Origin: CAZUGA01 sp964619885
Lineage (GTDB): Bacteria > Pseudomonadota > Gammaproteobacteria > Methylococcales > UBA1147
Reading direction: 5' to 3'
NCBI GenBank assembly: GCA_964619885.1
Contig: CAZUGA010000014.1
Coordinates: 1-64,000, forward strand
DNA length: 64,000 nt
The notes below the pieces were generated by a model that was not told the origin of the DNA, searched no databases, and saw only the letters and a list, made by a program, of their open reading frames with translations. The translations under genes and the position numbers were made by a program. Below, one piece after another: positions 52,882 through 61,430 of the stretch; within the stretch, counting starts at the first letter, position 1; the number at the start of each line of letters is the position of its first letter.

Positions 52882-53685
52882 TTAATCATACTCTTTAGGG
52901 TCTATAGGCTGATCACCATCGCTTTCAGAATTATCACTATAGCGACTGGCTGGCACGAAGATCCTAGAAAACAATAGGCCAACTTCGAAAAGCATCCATA
53001 CCGGAACCGCCAACAAAGTCTGTGAAATAGCATCCGGTGGGGTCAGAAACATGCCAACTACGAACGCGGCAACGATTACATAAGAACGTTTTTCCGCCAA
53101 CGATTTGGGCGTGACTACGCCCGACCAAACCAATAGGATCGTCGCTATTGGGACTTCAAAAGATAGGCCAAATGCAAAGAACAAGGTCAAAATAAAATCC
53201 AGATATCGCGCAATATCCGTCATAACGGTAACACCTTCTGGCGCCGCCGTCGTCAGAAACCCAAAAACCAACGGGAAAACCACATAGTAGGCAAAAGCAA
53301 CCCCCAAATAAAACAGTAGGGTACTGGTTATCAACAGCGGCAATACCATGCGCCGCTCGTGCCTATACAACCCCGGCGCAATAAACGCCCAAAGCTGATA
53401 AAAAATCAATGGTACCGACACGAAAATGGATAACACCAAGACCAGCTTGAACGGCGTAAAAAATGGTGAGGCCACGTCTATAGCTACCATCGACGAAGAC
53501 TTCGGTAAATGCGCAGTCAGCGGACCGGCCAAATAAGCATAGATTTCGTTGGAAAACGGTGCCAAGCACATAAAAACAATCAACACTGCAACAATTGCTT
53601 TTAATAACCTACTGCGCAATTCAACCAAATGAGCGATTAAAGGCTGTTCGGCATCATCCTCCGGCTTAGGATCGTCTTCGGCCAC
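52882..53685 (-). CDS. tatC: Twin-arginine translocase subunit TatC
   Basis: 267 residues, six membrane helices, HLVELRSRLLKA at the N-terminal cytoplasmic segment that recognises the twin-arginine signal, and the conserved FxxSFEVPI region. It forms the receptor complex with TatB in the inner membrane. The GTG start is 3 bp after the tatB stop. Last gene of the his-tat run. The stop is followed by about 140 bp facing the carbamoyltransferase module. Confidence 0.95.
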   Translation of the reverse strand: MAEDDPKPEDDAEQPLIAHLVELRSRLLKAIVAVLIVFMCLAPFSNEIYAYLAGPLTAHLPKSSSMVAIDVASPFFTPFKLVLVLSIFVSVPLIFYQLWAFIAPGLYRHERRMVLPLLITSTLLFYLGVAFAYYVVFPLVFGFLTTAAPEGVTVMTDIARYLDFILTLFFAFGLSFEVPIATILLVWSGVVTPKSLAEKRSYVIVAAFVVGMFLTPPDAISQTLLAVPVWMLFEVGLLFSRIFVPASRYSDNSESDGDQPIDPKEYD

Positions 53686-53688
53686 AGA

Positions 53689-54024
53689 TTACTGTTTACC
53701 GTTGGATTTTGGCGGAGAACCTGTGCGGTCAGTCTCTTCCAACGTAGGGTCTGTGTCTGTAGAAGAAATATCATCGAACGCTTTGCTCGTATCATCGATC
53801 AACCCACGAATTTCCTCGGCGGGTGATTGTTTGGCTAGTGTTTGTCGAAGATCTTCCGCATATAACTCATCTCTCAGCTCTTGCTTAACTGAGGCTACGG
53901 TCCGACGCGCTTTACCGGTCCAAAAACCGACCACTCTGACCACGCCGGGTAAGCGCTTTGGTCCAATCACCAACAAAGAAACCAGACCGACCAACGCAAG
54001 CTCCCAAAACCCAATATCAAACAT
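53689..54024 (-). CDS. tatB: Twin-arginine translocase subunit TatB
   Basis: 111 residues: an N-terminal membrane helix (FDIGFWELALVGLVSLLVIGPKR, E8 conserved), then the GPKRLPGVVR hinge and an amphipathic helix with a variable acidic tail. TatB with TatC binds Tat substrates. It lies 50 bp after tatA and 3 bp before tatC. Confidence 0.93.
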   Translation of the reverse strand: MFDIGFWELALVGLVSLLVIGPKRLPGVVRVVGFWTGKARRTVASVKQELRDELYAEDLRQTLAKQSPAEEIRGLIDDTSKAFDDISSTDTDPTLEETDRTGSPPKSNGKQ

Positions 54025-54074
54025 AGCTTTATATGATCATTATCAATCAATATAGAATTGCATAGGCATGATAA

Positions 54075-54305
54075 TCAGACCTTTTCGTTTTCTTTGGACG
54101 TCACTTCGACATCTATAGTTTGACCGCCATTCTCAATTTCTTTATCTGTTTTGGTATCGGCATCTTTTTCACCGTCGTTAACCGCTTTTCTAAAACCCTT
54201 GATTGCCGAACCCAAATCGGAACCCAGATTTCGCATTCGTTTGGTTCCAAACAATAACAATACAATGACCAAAACTATCAACAATTGCCAGATACTAGGC
54301 CCCAT
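54075..54305 (-). CDS. tatA: Twin-arginine translocase subunit TatA
   Basis: 76 residues: short N-terminal membrane helix (about 5-20), FGTKR hinge, amphipathic helix with LGSDLGSAIKGFRKA, acidic tail. TatA oligomers form the pore in the inner membrane. It follows hisE by 222 bp; this gap holds no gene, so it could have its own promoter. Confidence 0.95.
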   Translation of the reverse strand: MGPSIWQLLIVLVIVLLLFGTKRMRNLGSDLGSAIKGFRKAVNDGEKDADTKTDKEIENGGQTIDVEVTSKENEKV

Positions 54306-54527
54306 AATTTTTCTCCAAAATTTACGTATTCAGATCGAAGCTTCGAACAAGCCCTAATCAAGGTTTTAGATGAATTCCTGAAATCCTGAATAACATCTAC
54401 TGGAACTAGACAAAAAACTGCGTAAAACGTACCCGAAAACGAATGACCTCTGCTTCATCCGCTATTCCTTAGCACACCAATATAAGGCAACGATGTTGAT
54501 GGACAAGTTCAAAAAAGCTTAGCCTCC

Positions 54528-54851
54528 TCAATCAACAATTTTTCTATTGGCCTTTTCTTCCAATCCAGATAGGCCGAAACGACGATGCAATTCTTGCAAT
54601 ATGTCCTGTGGACCCAAGTCCTGACTCGCCAGCAACACCAGACAATGAAACCATAGATCCGCGGTTTCGTATATGATCTGCTCTTTGTCACCCTGTTTTC
54701 CCGCAATCACTGTTTCAGTCGCCTCTTCACCTATTTTCTTCAATATGCTGTCCAAACCCTTAGCGTAAAGACCTGCGACATAAGAAGACTGCGGATCTGC
54801 CGATTTTCTAAGTTCCAGAATTTGAGCGATCTCCTGTAATACATCACTCAT
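54528..54851 (-). CDS. hisE: Phosphoribosyl-ATP pyrophosphatase
   Basis: 107 residues from the ATG at 54851, which overlaps the hisI stop by 4 bp (ATGA); longer readings into hisI are not credible. It hydrolyses phosphoribosyl-ATP to phosphoribosyl-AMP, step two of histidine synthesis. The all-alpha MazG-like fold shows KKIGEEATETVIA and YETADLWFHCLVLL, the metal-binding acidic motifs. Confidence 0.95.
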   Translation of the reverse strand: MSDVLQEIAQILELRKSADPQSSYVAGLYAKGLDSILKKIGEEATETVIAGKQGDKEQIIYETADLWFHCLVLLASQDLGPQDILQELHRRFGLSGLEEKANRKIVD

Positions 54852-55246
54852 TTGCTTTGCCGGTAAATTTTTTTCGGATCTTTCAGCACTGCATCCACCT
54901 CTGTCCATGCACCATTTTCGAGTTTGCGAAAAAAACAGTGATGCCGCCCGGTATGACACGCGATACCACCAATTTGTTCTGCCTTGAGCAAAAGTACATC
55001 TTCGTCACAATCCAACCGTATTTCCACAACTTTTTGCCGATGGCCAGATTCTTCACCCTTACGCCATATTTTTTTTCTCGATCGAGACCAAAATACAGCA
55101 TAGCCTTCCTTCATCGTCAGCTCGAGAGACTCTCGATTCATCCACGCAAACATTAACACCTGACTGCTCTCCGCTTCCTGCACAATGACAGGAATCAAAC
55201 CGTCGGGTGTCCATTGGATTTCGTCTAACCAAGCGTCAGCAGTCAC
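54848..55246 (-). CDS. hisI: Phosphoribosyl-AMP cyclohydrolase
   Basis: 132 residues, cytosolic; opens the purine ring of phosphoribosyl-AMP, step three of histidine synthesis. Zinc-ligand cysteines are seen in LDCDEDVLL and GIACHTGRHHCFF, and the MNRESLELT region is typical. The GTG start overlaps the hisF stop by 4 bp. Separate hisI and hisE genes are the Pseudomonas-type arrangement rather than the enteric fusion. Confidence 0.95.
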   Translation of the reverse strand: MTADAWLDEIQWTPDGLIPVIVQEAESSQVLMFAWMNRESLELTMKEGYAVFWSRSRKKIWRKGEESGHRQKVVEIRLDCDEDVLLLKAEQIGGIACHTGRHHCFFRKLENGAWTEVDAVLKDPKKIYRQSK

Positions 55247-56016
55247 AAACGTACCTCTATTCCTCTATCTCGCATGCTCAGTTTGGCCTGTTCAATACTA
55301 TATTCTCCAAAATGAAAAATACTGGCCGCTAAAACCGCGTCCGCCTTGCCCGACAATATTCCCGAAGCCAAATGATCCAGATTACCCACCCCACCCGATG
55401 CAATAACCGGAACAGTAACCGATTGACTGATAGCACGCGTCAAGTCCAAGTCGAAGCCTTCTCGAGTGCCGTCTCTATCCATACTGGTCAATAAGATCTC
55501 GCCAGCCCCGTAATCGACCATTCTACGAGCCCATTCTACTGCATCAAACCCGGTTGATTTACGCCCACCATGGGTAAATATTTCCCAACGCGGCCGACTC
55601 GAATCGAAATCGACTTGTTTGGCATCTATAGCAACCACAATACACTGGGAACCGAAACGTTGGGCCGCCTGCTTGACAAAATCTGGGTTGAAAACTGCGG
55701 CAGTATTGATGCCCACTTTATCCGCTCCTGCGTTCAACATTCGCCTTATGTCTTCGAGGCTGCGTATCCCTCCACCCACTGTCAGGGGTATAAATACCTC
55801 TCCGGCCACTTTCTCAACAACATGCACCATAGTGGCCCGATCATCGGAGCTCGCTGTAATATCCAGAAATGTCAACTCGTCGGCGCCCTCAGCGTCGTAA
55901 CGACGTGCATTCTCAACCGGATCTCCAGCATCGCGGATATCAACGAACCGAACGCCTTTTACTACACGCCCGTTATCAACATCCAAACACGGTATTATGC
56001 GTTTGGCAAGACTCAT
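55243..56016 (-). CDS. hisF: Imidazole glycerol phosphate synthase, cyclase subunit
   Basis: 257 residues, half-barrel repeats of an (beta/alpha)8 fold. CLDVDNGRVVKGVRF holds the catalytic Asp11, and VVAIDAK the second Asp of the barrel face. With HisH it makes imidazole glycerol phosphate and AICAR from PRFAR and glutamine. It lies 65 bp after hisA and overlaps hisI by 4 bp. Confidence 0.97.
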   Translation of the reverse strand: MSLAKRIIPCLDVDNGRVVKGVRFVDIRDAGDPVENARRYDAEGADELTFLDITASSDDRATMVHVVEKVAGEVFIPLTVGGGIRSLEDIRRMLNAGADKVGINTAAVFNPDFVKQAAQRFGSQCIVVAIDAKQVDFDSSRPRWEIFTHGGRKSTGFDAVEWARRMVDYGAGEILLTSMDRDGTREGFDLDLTRAISQSVTVPVIASGGVGNLDHLASGILSGKADAVLAASIFHFGEYSIEQAKLSMRDRGIEVRL

Positions 56017-56081
56017 TATTCACAAATTGAATTAAAGAAAGAAACCGGTATCACCGGAAATATTAGGCGTTAAAAATACAT

Positions 56082-56813
56082 TCAGAAAATTTCAGCCAAT
56101 TTAGCCGCCTCTGCAAAATCCAAGGTTCCTTCATAGATGGCGCGCCCGGTTATAGCGCCCATGATGCCATCATCCGCAGCGGCACCCAGAGCACGAATAT
56201 CATCCAGATTACTAATTCCGCCAGATGCGATAACTGGGATATGGATAGCCGCGGCCAATTTTGCAGTGGCCTCAGCATTTACGCCGCTCATCATACCATC
56301 CCTTGATATGTCGGTATAAACGATAGCTTCAACGCCGTCTGCCTCAAACTTTTGTGCCATATCGATAACATCGTGCCGCGAAAGCTTTGACCACCCATCA
56401 ATCGCTACCTTGCCGTCTTTGGCGTCCAGTCCAACGATGATATGCCCGGGAAATTCTGCCCCTACGTCGCTTATAAAATGTGGTTCGCTTACGGCTTTCG
56501 TGCCAATTATCACATAACTCACGCCAGCATTGAGATAGCCCTGTATCGTATCTTCGTCACGAATCCCCCCACCTACCTGAATCGGTATATCGGGAAAGGT
56601 ATCCGCGATTTCGTGAATAATCCGTGCATTTTTGGGCATACCAGCAAATGCACCGTCCAAATCCACCAGATGCAAGCGCCTGGCGCCTGCTGCAACCCAT
56701 TTTTTTGCCATCGCAACGGGATCTTCGGAAAACACCGTATCTTCTTCCATACGTCCTTGGCGCAAACGAACACATTTTCCATCCTTCAAATCGATCGCTG
56801 GAATTAATAACAT
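56082..56813 (-). CDS. hisA: ProFAR isomerase
   Basis: 243 residues, (beta/alpha)8 barrel, paralogous to HisF. AIDLKDGKCVRLRQG carries catalytic Asp8, and YTDISRDGMMSG the second Asp. It isomerises ProFAR to PRFAR, step four of histidine synthesis. It lies 40 bp after hisH. Confidence 0.97.
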   Translation of the reverse strand: MLLIPAIDLKDGKCVRLRQGRMEEDTVFSEDPVAMAKKWVAAGARRLHLVDLDGAFAGMPKNARIIHEIADTFPDIPIQVGGGIRDEDTIQGYLNAGVSYVIIGTKAVSEPHFISDVGAEFPGHIIVGLDAKDGKVAIDGWSKLSRHDVIDMAQKFEADGVEAIVYTDISRDGMMSGVNAEATAKLAAAIHIPVIASGGISNLDDIRALGAAADDGIMGAITGRAIYEGTLDFAEAAKLAEIF

Positions 56814-56853
56814 TAGAGAGCCTCAGAAAAACGAAAATCAAATTGTAAAAAAG

Positions 56854-57498
56854 TTAATAAGAACCATCCCAAGTTATGAAATTTTTAAGCAGCTGCAATC
56901 CGGCTGTCTGGCTCTTCTCAGGGTGAAACTGGACGGCAAATACGTTCCGCGTAGCCAACGCGCAAGCAAACGCTGTTGGATAATCAGCTGTCGCAGCAAT
57001 ATGGTCAGCGCGCGTCGGTTTGGCGTAATAACTATGAACAAAATAAAACCGGCTGGACTGCGGAATACCCGTCCACATCGGATGTGAAAAACTCTGTTCG
57101 ACCGAATTCCAACCCATGTGGGGAATTTTCAACGGATCCCCAGCACCATCAACCAAATCCCTGTCAAAATGAATCACCTTACCCGGGAAATATCCCAAGC
57201 ATTGCGTTAGGTCATTTTCATCACTTTGTTCCAGCAGCGCATGCAAACCTAAACAAATACCCAAAAATGGCTTTTCGCGGGCAGCGCGTATCACAACCTC
57301 AGACAACTCCATTCGCTGCAATGCAAGCACGCAATCCGCTATGGCACCGACACCGGGAAACACAACCCGGTCGGCTTGATCGATGTAATCGACATCGGAT
57401 GTAATGCAAATGTCATTTTTCGGAGCGACGTGCTGTAAAGCTTTTCCGATGGAATGCAGATTCCCCATTCCATAGTCAATAACCGCAACAGAAGCCAT
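56854..57498 (-). CDS. hisH: Imidazole glycerol phosphate synthase, glutaminase subunit
   Basis: 214 residues, class I glutamine amidotransferase. The nucleophile Cys is in PFLGICLGLHAL (near residue 80) and the His-Glu pair in VQFHPEKS near the C-terminus. It feeds ammonia to HisF. It lies 143 bp after hisB on the same strand. Confidence 0.96.
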   Translation of the reverse strand: MASVAVIDYGMGNLHSIGKALQHVAPKNDICITSDVDYIDQADRVVFPGVGAIADCVLALQRMELSEVVIRAAREKPFLGICLGLHALLEQSDENDLTQCLGYFPGKVIHFDRDLVDGAGDPLKIPHMGWNSVEQSFSHPMWTGIPQSSRFYFVHSYYAKPTRADHIAATADYPTAFACALATRNVFAVQFHPEKSQTAGLQLLKNFITWDGSY

Positions 57499-57641
57499 AG
57501 TAAGATATTGAAGAGTTAGACTGAACAGGATTGTTTCAGAGCTTAGGGATAATTCTAGGGTTATTTCCGGTCGTTTATGCTTCGACTTAATATATGAGTT
57601 GCATTATATACCGATAGGCCAAGTGCTTCGCATCCAAAACC

Positions 57642-58238
57642 TTACAAACTACCCTTGGTTGACGGCATAATACCCTGCATCGCTGGATCCTTAGCCACAG
57701 ACATACGTAGAGCCCGGCCAAACCCCTTGAATACAGTTTCTGCAATATGATGTGCATTGGTACCTTTTAAATTGTCAATATGCAGGGTAATCTTTGCATG
57801 GTTTGCAAACCCTCGAAAAAATTCCAACAGCAAATCGACATCGAAATCACCAATACGACCACGCGGATAATCAACACCGTAATAAACACCCGGACGCCCC
57901 GAAAAATCGATCACCACGCGCGATAATGCTTCGTCAAGCGGAACATAAGCCTGCCCGTATCTAACAATACCTTGTTTGTCTCCCAGGGCCTTCTCCACCG
58001 CTTGACCAAGGGTAATTCCGATATCTTCAACAGTGTGATGCGCATCTATCTGCAAATCTCCGACCGCATGAACCTCCAGATCCAACATGCCATGGCGTGC
58101 CACTTGATCCAACATGTGGTCTAAAAACGGAACGCCGGTTACAAAAGAAGTCTGGCCGTTACCATCCAGGTTTACCCGTACCCTAATTTGTGTTTCCAGG
58201 GTATTGCGTTCTATTTCAGAAATTCGATCAACCGTCAT
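57642..58238 (-). CDS. hisB: Imidazoleglycerol-phosphate dehydratase
   Basis: 198 residues, the monofunctional dehydratase form without the enteric phosphatase domain. Two metal-binding HHxxED-type motifs are visible, DAHHTVEDIG and NAHHIAETVFK, with DHML before them. It removes water from imidazole glycerol phosphate, step six. First gene of the his-tat run; GGAG lies about four nt before its ATG. Confidence 0.96.
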   Translation of the reverse strand: MTVDRISEIERNTLETQIRVRVNLDGNGQTSFVTGVPFLDHMLDQVARHGMLDLEVHAVGDLQIDAHHTVEDIGITLGQAVEKALGDKQGIVRYGQAYVPLDEALSRVVIDFSGRPGVYYGVDYPRGRIGDFDVDLLLEFFRGFANHAKITLHIDNLKGTNAHHIAETVFKGFGRALRMSVAKDPAMQGIMPSTKGSL

Positions 58239-58460
58239 CTCGCTCCACTCAAATTATGCCACTGCGCTTCAAGCTTGGCTTGAACAACTTACTCAGTAGA
58301 CGCTATCGCGGTATATAATACGCGGGAGCGCTTGTAAAAACAGCACCGAGAGTTGACCAATACACAAATTCCCAGACTACACCCCGAAAAGCCAGCAATT
58401 ACTTACATACATTTAATCTTTAACCTGCTTATTTTACCCCGAGCTTTTGAAATACTATAG

Positions 58461-58589
58461 CCGTCGCCGATCAACGGAAAAGGAATTCGAGGACTAGCCA
58501 ATAGGAAGTTGCCAGGGAGTGGACCTCTAAGCCAACCAAGCAGGCGATATATGCCCCGGTGAATGGATTTCATCGGGGTTTCTTTTTTT
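58461..58589 (+). ncRNA. Candidate CsrA/RsmA-binding small RNA (RsmY/RsmZ/CsrB type)
   Basis: Six GGA motifs lie within 48 nt, at 58476, 58482, 58491, 58504, 58516 and 58521, and a seventh is in the terminator loop. Two sit in hairpin loops: CAA-TAGGAAG-TTG and CCA-GGGAG-TGG. CsrA/RsmA binds GGA in such loops. A -10-like TACTAT is at 58453-58458, so the RNA would be about 125 nt. It ends at a strong intrinsic terminator on the plus strand, while hisB and typA are minus strand, so the terminator serves nothing else visible. A CTTACA half-site of the GacA-type box is at 58402-58407; its partner TGTAAG is not found. Confidence 0.55.
58554..58589 (+). terminator. Intrinsic terminator in the hisB-typA gap
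   Basis: Arm CCCCGGTGAA at 58554-58563 pairs with TTCATCGGGG at 58569-58578 (one G-U), loop TGGAT, followed by TTTCTTTTTTT. It reads on the plus strand only; on the minus strand there is no T-run. It ends the GGA-rich candidate RNA. Confidence 0.85.
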
Positions 58590-58695
58590 GGATGATCCTT
58601 GTGTTAACCTCTTAATTATCCGCTCACTGAAATCGTTGCTTTCAGCACCCAACGCACGACCGTGCTTAACAGCCACTAAAACTCTTGGCTCAAAC

Positions 58696-60522
58696 CTAAC
58701 CGCTGGCAGTGGCGCGCATTGCCCGCTTGCGCTCGTGCTCCAATAAAAACTTTTTCCTAATCCGAACAGACTCAGGCGTCACCTCTACTAATTCATCATC
58801 GTCAATAAATTCTAGGGCCTGTTCCAAAGTCAACGTCTGTACCGGCGTCAATATTAAGTTTTCATCATTACCTGACGCCCGAACATTGGTTAATTGTTTC
58901 GCTTTTGTAGGGTTCACCACCAAATCGTTCGACCTGGAATGCAACCCGACAATCATTCCTTGGTAAACCAAATCACCCGTTTCGACCAGTAAACGTCCCC
59001 GTTCTTGTAAATTGAACAATGCAAACGCCAAAACCTTTCCGGCAACGTTAGAAATCAAAACGCCGTTGTTTCGCTGCCCGATATCACCGGAAACCACGGG
59101 CCCGTAATGATCAAATACGTGGTAAATAAGCCCGGTACCTGCGGTTGCCGTTAGAAACTCGGTCTGAAACCCTATCAGTCCTCTGGACGGAATCATGTAC
59201 TCCAGCTTAACCCGCCCCTTTCCGTCCGGCACCATATCCCGCAGCACCCCTTTACGGGCACCCATTTTCTCCATGACCGACCCCTGATGATCTTCCCCGA
59301 ATTCTACCGTAACAAATTCATAGGGTTCACTGCGGACGCCATCAATTTCTTTTTCAATGACTTCCGGTCTGGAAATAGCCAGCTCAAAACCTTCCCGGCG
59401 CATGTTTTCTATCAAAATCGATAAGTGCAACTCTCCACGACCTGAAACTTTGAATCTATCGGGGTCGTCGGTATCTTCAACGCGTAGTGCAACATTGTGC
59501 TGTAATTCACGATGCAGGCGTTCACGAATCTGGCGCGAGGTTATATATTTTCCATCTTGCCCTGCAAATGGCGACTTATTGACCTGAAAAGTCATGCTAA
59601 TTGTGGGTTCATCGACCGAGAGCGGAGGCAATGCTTCGACCAAATCAGTATCGCACAACGTATCCGATATCCTGAGCTGATCTACCCCGGTAAACGCGAC
59701 AATATCACCAGCTTCCGCCTGTTCAACCTCGACCCGATCCAAACCATGAAAACCGAAAATCTGCAACAAACGCACGCTACGTTGATTGCCTACACTATTC
59801 ACCAAAGTCAACGCTGAATTCTTACGTAAGACTCCTCGATTGATCCGGCCGATTCCGATGACTCCAACGTAAGAACTGTAATCAAGGCTACTCACCTGCA
59901 TCTGGAATGGCTGCCCTTTGTCGACGTCAGGCGCTGCCACTTTATCCCTGATGGTCTCGAGCAACGGCTGCATGTTGTCACCAAAATCGGTTGCGTCCAA
60001 TCCCGCGTACCCATTCAAAGCCGACGCATAAACGATCGGAAAATCCAACTGTTCATCGGTAGCGCCCAACTTGTCGAACAAGTCGAATGTTTGATTGACC
60101 ACCCAATCCGGCCGTGACCCAGGGCGATCGATCTTATTGATCACTACGATCGGGTGCAAACCTAGAGCGAAGGCCTTTTGTGTCACGAACCGGGTTTGTG
60201 GCATAGGTCCATCTACCGCATCAACCAGCAGTAAAACGGAATCAACCATGGACAAAACCCGCTCGACTTCACCACCGAAGTCGGCATGTCCGGGCGTATC
60301 GACAATATTAATTCGATACCCATCCCATTCAATGGCAGTATTTTTAGCCAATATTGTTATGCCACGTTCCTTCTCCAACGCATTTGAGTCCATAACCCGC
60401 TCTGCGGGTTTTTCATGGGAAGAGAAGGTACCAGACTGCTGTAATAACTGATCGACCAGCGTGGTTTTCCCGTGATCGACGTGTGCAACAATCGCAATGT
60501 TGCGGATTTTATTTGTAGACAA
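58696..60522 (-). CDS. typA: Ribosome-associated GTPase TypA/BipA
   Basis: 608 residues, a full-length translational GTPase. G1 motif AHVDHGKTT begins near residue 13, switch II DTPGHADFGGE, G4 NKIDRPG, then domains II, III and V and the BipA-specific C-terminal region. It binds the ribosome and affects stress and cold growth. The start is TTG with no clear Shine-Dalgarno, so exact start is uncertain by a few codons. It ends 106 bp after the small RNA terminator and faces the lipoprotein gene divergently (231-bp gap). Confidence 0.96.
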   Translation of the reverse strand: MSTNKIRNIAIVAHVDHGKTTLVDQLLQQSGTFSSHEKPAERVMDSNALEKERGITILAKNTAIEWDGYRINIVDTPGHADFGGEVERVLSMVDSVLLLVDAVDGPMPQTRFVTQKAFALGLHPIVVINKIDRPGSRPDWVVNQTFDLFDKLGATDEQLDFPIVYASALNGYAGLDATDFGDNMQPLLETIRDKVAAPDVDKGQPFQMQVSSLDYSSYVGVIGIGRINRGVLRKNSALTLVNSVGNQRSVRLLQIFGFHGLDRVEVEQAEAGDIVAFTGVDQLRISDTLCDTDLVEALPPLSVDEPTISMTFQVNKSPFAGQDGKYITSRQIRERLHRELQHNVALRVEDTDDPDRFKVSGRGELHLSILIENMRREGFELAISRPEVIEKEIDGVRSEPYEFVTVEFGEDHQGSVMEKMGARKGVLRDMVPDGKGRVKLEYMIPSRGLIGFQTEFLTATAGTGLIYHVFDHYGPVVSGDIGQRNNGVLISNVAGKVLAFALFNLQERGRLLVETGDLVYQGMIVGLHSRSNDLVVNPTKAKQLTNVRASGNDENLILTPVQTLTLEQALEFIDDDELVEVTPESVRIRKKFLLEHERKRAMRATASG

Positions 60523-60753
60523 TTGTAATAACTGATTTCGGTGTATTGAATAAAGATACCTGATCTTGGTAATTTCGGTACCAGATCATTCAGTGTACCA
60601 GAAATTTTTGATCGCATCGTGTGTTGAGAATCATCTGGACAAAAAATTCAACCCTAATTAACAGGTTAATGTGACCCGTTAAAACTATAAAGCAGCAGTC
60701 AGATGCTGCGTCACAACAATCAGTACCGCATTCAATTTGCTTGGAGGCACACC

Positions 60754-61275
60754 ATGAAAAAAACAATCCAATACAGCATCACCTGTTTAACCCTTATCTT
60801 TCTCTCAGCGGGGTGCGCCAATCATTACACCAATAGTGAGTTGGTCGATTTATTTAGTGAAAAAGGATTGAATACCAAAGAAACAGACCGCGGTGTAGTC
60901 GTATTTCTTCCTGAAGTATTTTTCGAATTTAACAGTATCGAACTGACCCAAACCGCGCAGGAAAAAATTCTGACCATTGGCGCAGTATTGGTCGATCCGA
61001 AAACGCTATCGAGACAGATTCTAGTCGAAGGGCATACCGATTCGGTTGGCGATAAGGCTTATAACGAAGACCTTTCACTACGCCGTGCCAATGCCGTGGC
61101 AGACGAACTGGTAGTCACAGAGGTAAGCAACGGTAGAATCAGTCGCCGCGGCTACGGCGAAAAGTATCCAATCGCCCCAAATACAATGCCCAATGGCCAA
61201 GACAACCCAGACGGCCGAGCGCAAAACCGTAGGGTCGAAATTGTTGTCGAGAACCTCTCAGAACCTAACGATTAA
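60754..61275 (+). CDS. OmpA-domain peptidoglycan-associated lipoprotein
   Basis: 173 residues from the ATG at 60754, which has GGAGG six nt upstream; an upstream ATG at 60703 adds residues before the signal peptide. A lipoprotein signal ends in LSAGC with the lipidated Cys21, followed by an OmpA/MotB-like domain (about 55-165) with FFEFNSIELT, VEGHTDSVGDKAYN, SLRRANAV and RRGYGE, the peptidoglycan-binding pattern. It probably ties the outer membrane to the cell wall. It lies 155 bp before the ExeA-like gene. Confidence 0.9.
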   Translation: MKKTIQYSITCLTLIFLSAGCANHYTNSELVDLFSEKGLNTKETDRGVVVFLPEVFFEFNSIELTQTAQEKILTIGAVLVDPKTLSRQILVEGHTDSVGDKAYNEDLSLRRANAVADELVVTEVSNGRISRRGYGEKYPIAPNTMPNGQDNPDGRAQNRRVEIVVENLSEPND

Positions 61276-61430
61276 CTCATCCCAGAAATTTTTTCGAATC
61301 TTAATTCTGGATCATGCGGAATTTAGAAAGCGAATCATTCTATAAATCATGATAAACGGTATTCGCCCACTGGAACCTTGGTCGGGCTCGATGAAACCGA
61401 AAAAAAAGAGTTATCAATAAGGATTTTTCT

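Larger units (their letters stand above)
58239..58695. other. Long intergenic region between hisB and typA
   Basis: 457 bp with no credible protein gene. A TATAAT on the plus strand at 58314-58319, near a TATTAT on the minus strand, suits promoters of hisB (minus) and perhaps of the small RNA (plus). The right half holds the GGA-rich candidate RNA and its terminator. The last 105 bp before typA show no strong terminator. Confidence 0.55.

Noticed and set aside
54852..54959. Longer start for hisE
   Set aside because: It runs into hisI; the ATG overlapping the hisI stop by 4 bp matches the family start.
58620..58660. CTGAAA/TTTCAG inverted repeat as the typA terminator
   Set aside because: It has a 7-nt loop and no T-run on the minus strand.
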